DNA from: Ignavibacteriales bacterium
GTDB taxonomy: Bacteria > Bacteroidota > Ignavibacteria > Ignavibacteriales > Melioribacteraceae
Assembly (NCBI GenBank): GCA_020635275.1
Contig: JACKAA010000002.1
Span: forward strand, 781,158-845,157
Direction of reading: 5' to 3'
Length of the DNA stretch: 64,000 nucleotides
Shown here: piece by piece, positions 54,321 through 62,001 of the stretch
How positions within the stretch are numbered: the stretch's first letter is position 1
How the letters are laid out: every line of letters starts with the position of its first letter
Translations under genes and position numbers: made by a program
Notes under the pieces: generated by a model
The model's database searches: none
What the model was told of the DNA's origin: nothing
The model's input: only the letters and a program-made list of their open reading frames with translations

Positions 54321-55438
54321 TACTTCCTCCCGGTTAAAACAACGACAAATCTATCGTTGCTGATAGTTTCTTTTTTACTTAATAAGGCAATTAAACCAGC
54401 AGTAGATGCCGGCAGTACAAACATTCCTTCTTTTTCTCTAATCAATTTTGAAAAATTTAACATTGTTTTATCTGTAGCATCAGCGGCCCAGCCGTTTGTT
54501 TTCCGGATAGCATCTAATGCAAGATCACCATCAATTGAGTGCCAGTTAATTAATGGTTCATTTATTTTTGACTCCTTAATTTTGTCAGGAATTAAATCTT
54601 CGCAAGTCTCTTTATTTAGTAAAAATGCCTGAATAATTGGATTTTTTTTAAATGATGAACCGGCTACAATTTTTGGCATTTTAGAAGTTTTACCTCTTCT
54701 GTATAAGCTTAAAAATCCTTTATAAATTCCGGCTATTGTTGTTCCGTTTGAAACGGGCACAGCAACAATACTTGGAGCATCACTTAATTCATCATAAATT
54801 TCATAAGCAATTTCTCCGTAAGCTTTTAGCTGAAGAGTAATATTTGTTCCCCCCGGATTTGCATCGTATAATTCTTCTGTAAAAGCAACTTCAGAAGAAA
54901 CTTCCACAGCTCTTTCATAATCTCCTGGCACTCTAATAATTTCCGAGCCAAGATCAGTCATTTCTTTTATTCTTTTGGTATGATAATTTTCCGGAACAAA
55001 TATTTTACATTTGATATTTGCAATTGAAGCTGCAAGTGAGCAAGCCACTCCATAATTTCCACAAGTGGCTAAAGTCATTGTATCAAATCCTCTTCTAAGA
55101 GCATCCATTGCCTGGGCAAAGGCAATTCTGTCTTTTTGTGTTCCTGTGGGATTTCCACCTTCAAATTTTAAAAATATTTGTCTGGCACCAACTTCTCTTT
55201 CTATGTTTCTTGCTCTAACCATAGAAGTATCGCCAACTTCCGAATCAATTATATCTTCAAAAGCTTCTAACCTGTCTTCCAAATAAAGTGATTTATCAGC
55301 AATAATTTTGCGTTGTTTTTCAAATTCTGCAGATAAATCTAAACCTTCACCTGCAGCACCGTCAATTAAATCGTACGGCATTTCAGGGGTTAAAAGCTGA
55401 GAAGAATTTTGGTCGGATTGTTTGGGTAATTCTTCCAT
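54320..55438 (-). CDS. Threonine-synthase-like PLP enzyme (fold type II)
   Basis: A 372-residue tryptophan-synthase-beta-fold enzyme. The PLP lysine is Lys102 in GTQKDR, with the phosphate-cofactor loop at TCGNYGVA (125-132), VPVSNGTTIAG around 230 and VVLTGR at the C-terminal end. The N-terminal 60 residues are helical and acidic. It resembles threonine synthase/cysteate-synthase-like proteins, but GTQKDR and CGNYG deviate from the common SFKDR and SGNTG, so the reaction may differ. It probably performs beta- or gamma-elimination/replacement on an amino acid. First gene of the four-gene operon. The gap to GDPD upstream is 115 bp. Confidence 0.8.
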   Translation of the reverse strand: MEELPKQSDQNSSQLLTPEMPYDLIDGAAGEGLDLSAEFEKQRKIIADKSLYLEDRLEAFEDIIDSEVGDTSMVRARNIEREVGARQIFLKFEGGNPTGTQKDRIAFAQAMDALRRGFDTMTLATCGNYGVACSLAASIANIKCKIFVPENYHTKRIKEMTDLGSEIIRVPGDYERAVEVSSEVAFTEELYDANPGGTNITLQLKAYGEIAYEIYDELSDAPSIVAVPVSNGTTIAGIYKGFLSLYRRGKTSKMPKIVAGSSFKKNPIIQAFLLNKETCEDLIPDKIKESKINEPLINWHSIDGDLALDAIRKTNGWAADATDKTMLNFSKLIREKEGMFVLPASTAGLIALLSKKETISNDRFVVVLTGRK

Positions 55439-55552
55439 TAAATTTTTCCTTTGATATTTGTAGAAAAAATTATGTTATCAGAAAAATAAAGGCAGTAAAT
55501 GTATACTAAAATTTGGAAGTTTCAATAAGAAAAATATGATTTTTAAAAATTA

Positions 55553-56299
55553 TTAGCGGATTTTATTTTTCAACCAATTTGCTCTATTTGTAGTAATTCC
55601 ATCTATTCCCCAACTTTGTAAAGTTTCAGCATTTTCAGAATCATCAACCGTCCAGGTGTAAAGTAAAAGGTTTGAGTTTCTTACTTTATAAACAAATGTT
55701 TTGGTTAACAAATTACCGGCCCAAACATTTAGTCCCTCTAGGTTTGCATGTTTGCACATTTGTATTAATTTTTCAACTGATGGACTTAAAAGTTTAGTGT
55801 ACCATGTATAATCTAAGTCTGCCAGGTACAATATTTTATTTTTTGGAAAGATTTTTTTTGCTTCTTTTACTGTTGAAAAATCGAATGAAATAATTTCTAT
55901 TTGATCAGAAGTTAAACCTGAGTTTTCTATATCATTTCGCAAAAAATTAAGAATTTTAAATTCGGACTTAATTTCAATAATTAGTTTTTTACTTTGAGGA
56001 ACTGTTGCTAAGACTTCTTTTAGTGTCGGTATTTTTTCATTTTTAAATTCAGCACTTTTCCAAGAACCAACATCCAACTTTTTCAAATCTGCCACTGTTG
56101 AATTCTTTATTTTCTTTTTAATACCGCTGACTCTTAAGGTATTGGGATCGTGAATAACCACTACTTGATTATCTTTGCTTAAATGAACGTCAATTTCTAC
56201 TGCCTCGGCACCTCTTTCCCATGCTAAATTTATAGATGCAAGAGTGTTTTCTGGTGCATCGTAAGATTCACCTCTGTGAGCAATAATTAGTGCACTCAT
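55553..56299 (-). CDS. Glycerophosphodiester phosphodiesterase
   Basis: A 248-residue GDPD without a signal peptide, so cytoplasmic. Catalytic and metal residues of the TIM barrel are His8-Arg9 (IAHRGES), Glu35 and Asp37 (VEIDVHLSKD) and His50-Asp51 (VVIHDPNTLRVSG). The C-terminal part includes TWTVDDSE and WGIDGITTNR. It releases glycerol-3-phosphate from deacylated phospholipids. On the same strand as the four-gene operon and GlpD. The 187-bp divergent gap to the 1780-residue protein carries the promoter(s). Confidence 0.9.
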   Translation of the reverse strand: MSALIIAHRGESYDAPENTLASINLAWERGAEAVEIDVHLSKDNQVVVIHDPNTLRVSGIKKKIKNSTVADLKKLDVGSWKSAEFKNEKIPTLKEVLATVPQSKKLIIEIKSEFKILNFLRNDIENSGLTSDQIEIISFDFSTVKEAKKIFPKNKILYLADLDYTWYTKLLSPSVEKLIQMCKHANLEGLNVWAGNLLTKTFVYKVRNSNLLLYTWTVDDSENAETLQSWGIDGITTNRANWLKNKIR

Positions 56300-56486
56300 T
56301 TTTCAATTATCAATTGTGATTTATATTAAGATTTGTGAATTTGAGAAATTATAACTTCTTAAATTGAAAATATATAAGTACTTTAATCTTCTTTACTAAA
56401 CTATAAAAAATAGAGGAATTTTATTGTACTTTTAGACTAATAAATTTTTAATAGTTTATTATACCATTTTAGAAATTGGAATTTTT

Positions 56487-59400
56487 ATGAGAACTCATTT
56501 CAGCAGACCATTACTTTTAAAGTTTTTTCAAGTATTTTTTTTATTATTGTTTTTTGCTCCCGATATCCATTCGCAAAGTTTGTATATTAATGAATTTATG
56601 GCATCGAATGTAACAGCTGTTCCTGAAATTATTGATTTTGATGACTACTCAGATTGGATTGAAATTTATAACGATTCTACATCAGCCATTAATATCAGCG
56701 GTTATTATTTAACTGATAATTTAAACGATCCGACAAAATGGCAAATACCCGACAATACTGTTATAAATGCAAAAAGTTATTTTGTCTTTTGGGCAGATGG
56801 AAATGATAATTATCCAAATAATAACAGCATTACTTATTACCATACAAATTTTAATTTAAGTAAAGATGGCGAAGAAATCGGTTTGTTTTCTCCAGATGGC
56901 GAACTAATTGACTCGGTAATTTTTGACGTACAAATTTCTGATATTTCATTTGGAAGAAATGGAGACGGCGACAGTAATTGGGTGTTTTTTGGAGAACCTA
57001 CATTCAATAATACTAATAATACAAATGGTACAACTACCACTGAGTTTTCAAATATTCCTCAAATTTCTTTGGACGCTGGGTTTTATAACGGACTACAAAA
57101 TGTTACAATTACATCAAATCCGGCAAATGCTTTAATAACCTATACAACAGATGGAAACAGACCTTTAAGCAGTTCTCCAGTTTATTCAGCTCCAATTGAA
57201 ATCAGTAAAAATACAACTCTTAGAATAAGAGTTTTTGAAGAAGGAAAACTGCCAAGTAAAATTATAACAAGATCATATTTTATTGACCAAGACCAAAATT
57301 TACCGGTTTTGTCTATAACGGCTTTTCCGGAAACATTTTTTGATAAGAAAATTGGCATTTATACAAATGAAATAAAATCCCGCGAAGTTCCAATTTCTGC
57401 ACAATATTTTACAGAGGATGGCAATTTAGTTTTCGAAGTTGATGCCGGAATCAGGTTAACAGGTCAATGGTCATTTAACTATCCTCAAAAACCGCTTACT
57501 ATTGAGCTGGATGAAAAATATGGATATAATTTCATTAATTATCAAATCTTTAAAGACAGGCCGTTTACAAAATATACTTCAATTTATTTACGTAATTCAG
57601 GTACGGATGACAATATTCATACTCATTTTAGAGATGCATTTCAGCATTCTTTAGTAATAAATCAAATGGATGTTGATTGCCAGGCATTTCAGCCGGCAGC
57701 AACTTTTATAAATGGAGAATATTGGGGCATTTATAATTTAAGAGAAAAGCTGGATAATAATTATTTTGCAGCTCATCATGATGTTAATCCCGATAATCTT
57801 GATTATTTGGAATATGAATTTAGTCCACAACCCAATATCGTTGAGGGAGATACAGAAGATTACTTTGCACTTTTAGATTTCATGTCATCAAACAGTATGA
57901 ATATTGAAGCCAATTGGCAATATATAAAATCAAAAATTGATGTAAATGAAGTGATGAATTATTTAATTACAGAAATTTACTGTGATAATGTCAATTGGCC
58001 CGAGACAAATTCCAAATGGTGGAAAGAAAAAACTCCGGAAGGAAAATGGAGATATATTTTTCTTGATTCTGATTTTGGATTTGGAGCACCGAGTTACTAT
58101 TCACACTTTTCGCATAATATGATTGAGGATTTATATTATGGCAAACCGGCTTTTTCATCTTTTGTATTTAGAAAACTTTTAGAAAATAAAGAATTTAAAA
58201 ACAGTTTTATTCAGAGGTTTGCATTATATCAGGAAAAATTATTCAGCAAAGATAGAGTGCTTAATATTTTTGACAGCATTAAAACTATGCTTAATGATGA
58301 AATGATAAAACATATTGATAGATGGAATAATGAATCACCAAATATTCCAAATGTTGCGGCTTGGAATTATGAGACAAATATTATGAGAGAATTTGGTGAA
58401 GAACGACCGCAATACATGAAAGAACATCTCGCAAGTTTTTTCAATTTAAGCGGCACGGAAAAAATCAACTTCAGCTGTAATGATTCACTGATGGGAAGCG
58501 TTTTTGTTGAGGACGTTCAAATTGAAAATAATTTTGAAGCCGAATTTTACAGATATACTCCAATTAAAATTGAAGCAGTACCCAAAATAGGTTACCGTTT
58601 TGTAAAATGGATTGGAGTGCAGGATAGTTTATCAAAATCAACAACTTATACACCAACAAGGACAGACTCAACAATTTATATTTCAGCAATATTTGAAGAA
58701 GATAATGTAAGTATAATAAGCAGTAATATTATAGAAAATACTACTTTAAATATTTCCGGATCGCCTTATTTTGCAAAAGGAAATGTGATTGTAAATCCGA
58801 ACGTAAGTTTAACGGTTGATGCCGGTGTAGAAATTTTAATGCCCGAAAATGCAAACCTTATAATAAAGGGAGATATTCAATTTAACGGAACTGAAGAACA
58901 GCCAATTACAATTAAAGCAAATGAAAATTCCGGGTTTAACAAATGGGGATATATTTTTATTGATAGCGCCACGGCAAAATCGAACATTAAATACGTTAAC
59001 TTACTTCAAGCAACACAAAATAAATATGATTCAAGCCAGATCGGAGCAATATCAAGTTATAAATCAGATTTACTAATTGAAAATGTTACAATTCTCGATG
59101 CACCTTTTCCAATATTTGTTCAGTTTGGAAATGTAGTAATAAGAAATTGTAAGCTTCACACAGAAGAAGTTTCTGATTTAATAAACATAAAATATGCAGA
59201 ATCAGCATTGACAGAAAATTGTGATTTGCGCGGAAATAATCAATTTGATACAGATGCAATTGATTATGATAATATTTCAAGTGGAATAATTAGAAATAAT
59301 AGAATTTATAATTTTTACGGATTTAACAGTGATGGAATTGATTTAGGTGAAGGGGCAAAGGAAATTTTGGTAGAGGGTAACTTAATACTTAATTGTAACG

Positions 59401-61829
59401 ATAAAGGCATATCTGTTGGACAAGGTTCAACAGCAATTGTTAAGCACAACATAATTGTAAATTGTGCACAAGGGTTGGGAATTAAAGATGATTCTTCATA
59501 TGCATATATTGACCGCAACACATTTTACAATTGTGATTACGGAGTAGCAAGTTTTGAAAAGAACATTGGAGCCGGCGGCGGTAATGCGGAAATTGTAAAC
59601 TCAATATTTTCTAAATCAGTATTAGCACCAGTTTTTGTTGATAATCTTTCACAATTAAAAGTTGATTACTCACTTTCAGATACTGATGAACTGGAAGGAA
59701 TTGGAAATATAAAAGCGAATCCGCAATTCAGTAATAATTTCATTTTGATCCAAAACTCGCCAGCTATAAATACAGGCAATCCTGCAACTGAACTTGATCC
59801 CGATGGGACGAGAGCAGATATTGGTGCAAAATATTTTGATGGAAATTATCAGCCAATTGTAATAAATGAAATTAATTATAATTCGCCTTTTGACGAAACT
59901 TTAGAGTTCATTGAACTTTACAATACAATGACAGAGCCAATTGATATTTCAGGTTATAAAATTAAAGGAGTTATAGATTTTACATTTCCTAACGGAACAA
60001 TTATTGACGGTAAAGATTTTGTTGTTATTGCAAAAGATATTCCAACTTGCTGTGATTCAACAACGCCAAAATTTGCTTGGGGTGAGCCAAGCTTGCCAAA
60101 CGATTGGGGAAATCTGATTTTACAAAATAATTTAAGTGAGGAGATAGATTTTGTAAGTTACAGCAATAAGTTTGAATGGCCGGTTCTGGCTGACGGAAAA
60201 GGATATTCACTTGAACTTAGAAATCCGCTTGATGAAAATTTGGCAACTGTAAATTGGCAGGCAAGCAGTCAAATGTACGGAAGTCCGGGTCAGCCAAATA
60301 GATTAAATGCAGAAGGATTGCTTTTTATAAATGAATTGCAGGCAGATAATAAAACTACAATTAAAGATGAAAAAGAAGAAAATGATGACTGGTTTGAGAT
60401 TTATAACGGAAGCGATTTTCCAATAAATATTGGCGGTTTATATTTGACCGATGATTTTGATGACCTGACTAAACACCAAATTGTTAGAACAGAAGATGAA
60501 AGCAATATAATTATTGGAGATGGACATTATCTATTCTGGGCAGATGGAACTCCCGACCAAGGAATAAATCATACAAATTTTAAGCTTGATAAAGCCGGTG
60601 AACAATTGGCTCTTGTTTATATTTTTGAAAAGGATACTTTAATTATTGATTCAGTTAGTTTTGGAAATCAAGAAACGGATTTTTCGTACGCTAGAAAAGG
60701 TGATGGAGAAGCTCTTTGGGAAATTGACAGTACGCCTTCGCCAAATGAACCAAACAGCAGAAACAATGTTTTAGATAAAGGAATTCTTTTGGTTAACGGT
60801 TTAAGAATGAATATTGCGGAAGTAATAAATTCTTATAAAAATAAAGCTTTCTGGGGAGAATATAAAATTAGTTTCTGGGATTTGTTTACAACGCCTTCAA
60901 ACGGATATCCAGAAAGTTTGCCGGAACCAAAGGGAAACGGCATTATTCCATTAGATACCTTAATTGGTTATTCAACTGTTATCTGGCTGGGAGATAATTC
61001 ACCTACAGATGTAAATTATTGGAACACGGCTTCATTAATTAAATATGTAAAAATGGGCGGAAATTTTTTACTTATTTTGAAAAATGGAAGGGAATATTTA
61101 AATGAAGAATTTCTTGATCGGTTAGGTATTAATTGGATTGAACCGGAAAATGCCGAAATTAGAAATTGTGTACCAACTTATGAAGGATTAGATACAGTTT
61201 CAACAATATTAACTCATTTTGGAGCCGGAATATTTGATACTGTTTTCACAAATCAAAATAGCAAGTTGCTTTTTACTGAAACCGATTCTTACAGTAAACC
61301 TGTAGGTATAGGAGTTTGGAACAAACCGGAATTTGGAGGCTGGTATAAAGAAAACGGCGGCAACATTATATTTTTATCTGGCAGACCATTCCTATATAAC
61401 AATCAGAGTTTAAAAAATAATGTTACCTATATGCTGCATGAATTTTTAAATGAAACAGATATTATTGATGATATTGAAAACGAAGAGCAAATAATTACAG
61501 AATATAAATTATCTCAAAATTATCCAAATCCTTTCAATCCAAGTACAACAATAAAATACTCAATTCCAAATAATACTGTCATGCTGAATTTATTTCAGCA
61601 TCTAAATAATTCTGAGATCCCGAATCAAGTTCGGGATGACAATGCAAACGTGAAATTAATTGTTTACGATATTCTAGGAAGAGAAGTAACAACACTTGTA
61701 AACCAAAAACAAAAGCCGGGAAATTACGAGGTTGAATTCAACGCAAGAAATTTAACATCCGGAATTTATTTTTATAGAATTACAGCCGGTACTTTTAATG
61801 AAGTTAAAAAAATGATATTGTTGAAATAG
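56487..61829 (+). CDS. Giant T9SS surface protein: LTD, CotH and beta-helix domains
   Basis: A 1780-residue exported protein (signal peptide to about 30). Order by sequence style: lamin-tail domain (31-165, INEFMASN, DWIEIYND); chitobiase-like repeat (190-265, ALITYTTDGNRPLSSSP); CotH-like domain (275-650, GIRLTGQW, YLRNSGTD, WGIYNLREKLDNNYF, YIFLDSDFGFG); InlB-like repeat (660-745); right-handed beta-helix (750-1090); two more lamin-tail domains (1115-1260, 1275-1420); an unassigned alpha/beta region (1430-1660); and a T9SS signal (from LSQNYPNPFNP). Residues 1698-1718 come from an in-frame palindromic repeat. Probably a surface-anchored scaffold, perhaps with kinase activity. Confidence 0.85.
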   Translation: MRTHFSRPLLLKFFQVFFLLLFFAPDIHSQSLYINEFMASNVTAVPEIIDFDDYSDWIEIYNDSTSAINISGYYLTDNLNDPTKWQIPDNTVINAKSYFVFWADGNDNYPNNNSITYYHTNFNLSKDGEEIGLFSPDGELIDSVIFDVQISDISFGRNGDGDSNWVFFGEPTFNNTNNTNGTTTTEFSNIPQISLDAGFYNGLQNVTITSNPANALITYTTDGNRPLSSSPVYSAPIEISKNTTLRIRVFEEGKLPSKIITRSYFIDQDQNLPVLSITAFPETFFDKKIGIYTNEIKSREVPISAQYFTEDGNLVFEVDAGIRLTGQWSFNYPQKPLTIELDEKYGYNFINYQIFKDRPFTKYTSIYLRNSGTDDNIHTHFRDAFQHSLVINQMDVDCQAFQPAATFINGEYWGIYNLREKLDNNYFAAHHDVNPDNLDYLEYEFSPQPNIVEGDTEDYFALLDFMSSNSMNIEANWQYIKSKIDVNEVMNYLITEIYCDNVNWPETNSKWWKEKTPEGKWRYIFLDSDFGFGAPSYYSHFSHNMIEDLYYGKPAFSSFVFRKLLENKEFKNSFIQRFALYQEKLFSKDRVLNIFDSIKTMLNDEMIKHIDRWNNESPNIPNVAAWNYETNIMREFGEERPQYMKEHLASFFNLSGTEKINFSCNDSLMGSVFVEDVQIENNFEAEFYRYTPIKIEAVPKIGYRFVKWIGVQDSLSKSTTYTPTRTDSTIYISAIFEEDNVSIISSNIIENTTLNISGSPYFAKGNVIVNPNVSLTVDAGVEILMPENANLIIKGDIQFNGTEEQPITIKANENSGFNKWGYIFIDSATAKSNIKYVNLLQATQNKYDSSQIGAISSYKSDLLIENVTILDAPFPIFVQFGNVVIRNCKLHTEEVSDLINIKYAESALTENCDLRGNNQFDTDAIDYDNISSGIIRNNRIYNFYGFNSDGIDLGEGAKEILVEGNLILNCNDKGISVGQGSTAIVKHNIIVNCAQGLGIKDDSSYAYIDRNTFYNCDYGVASFEKNIGAGGGNAEIVNSIFSKSVLAPVFVDNLSQLKVDYSLSDTDELEGIGNIKANPQFSNNFILIQNSPAINTGNPATELDPDGTRADIGAKYFDGNYQPIVINEINYNSPFDETLEFIELYNTMTEPIDISGYKIKGVIDFTFPNGTIIDGKDFVVIAKDIPTCCDSTTPKFAWGEPSLPNDWGNLILQNNLSEEIDFVSYSNKFEWPVLADGKGYSLELRNPLDENLATVNWQASSQMYGSPGQPNRLNAEGLLFINELQADNKTTIKDEKEENDDWFEIYNGSDFPINIGGLYLTDDFDDLTKHQIVRTEDESNIIIGDGHYLFWADGTPDQGINHTNFKLDKAGEQLALVYIFEKDTLIIDSVSFGNQETDFSYARKGDGEALWEIDSTPSPNEPNSRNNVLDKGILLVNGLRMNIAEVINSYKNKAFWGEYKISFWDLFTTPSNGYPESLPEPKGNGIIPLDTLIGYSTVIWLGDNSPTDVNYWNTASLIKYVKMGGNFLLILKNGREYLNEEFLDRLGINWIEPENAEIRNCVPTYEGLDTVSTILTHFGAGIFDTVFTNQNSKLLFTETDSYSKPVGIGVWNKPEFGGWYKENGGNIIFLSGRPFLYNNQSLKNNVTYMLHEFLNETDIIDDIENEEQIITEYKLSQNYPNPFNPSTTIKYSIPNNTVMLNLFQHLNNSEIPNQVRDDNANVKLIVYDILGREVTTLVNQKQKPGNYEVEFNARNLTSGIYFYRITAGTFNEVKKMILLK
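61578..61640. repeat. Palindromic element inserted in frame inside a T9SS domain
   Basis: A 63-bp, exactly 21-codon element from GTCATGCTGAA to TTCGGGATGAC, with two internal hairpins (ATGCTGAA/TTCAGCAT and ATCCCGAA/TTCGGGAT). Frame fits the 56487 gene. It has the outer GTCAT...ATGAC ends of the dispersed family at 7768, 12523 and 30489. Confidence 0.85.
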
Positions 61830-61839
61830 AGAAACAAAA

Positions 61840-61868
61840 ACATTCCATATTTTTAAAATATGTAATGT
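61840..61868 (+). terminator. Possible terminator after the giant surface protein
   Basis: Imperfect arms ACATTCCATATTTT and AAAATATGTAATGT just past the stop, with one mismatch, followed by TGCTCTTTAC. AT-rich and lacking a clear T run, so tentative. The rest of the 172-bp gap before the next gene holds nothing recognised. Confidence 0.5.
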
Positions 61869-62001
61869 TGCTCTTTACAATTTTCTGAAAGTTAACATTT
61901 CTTAAAATTACGTAATTATACTGATTTTTTTTCTTACTTAAAGAATTATATTCTTGGATTAAAAAACAAGATGTTGTTATCTGCGTTAAATTGAATAAAA
62001 A

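Noticed and set aside
53812..54632. Long plus-strand open frames (106 and 139 codons) opposite the DUF1611 and PLP-enzyme genes
   Set aside because: They are antisense to conserved coding sequence with intact motifs on the minus strand, and their products are low-complexity and unlike proteins.
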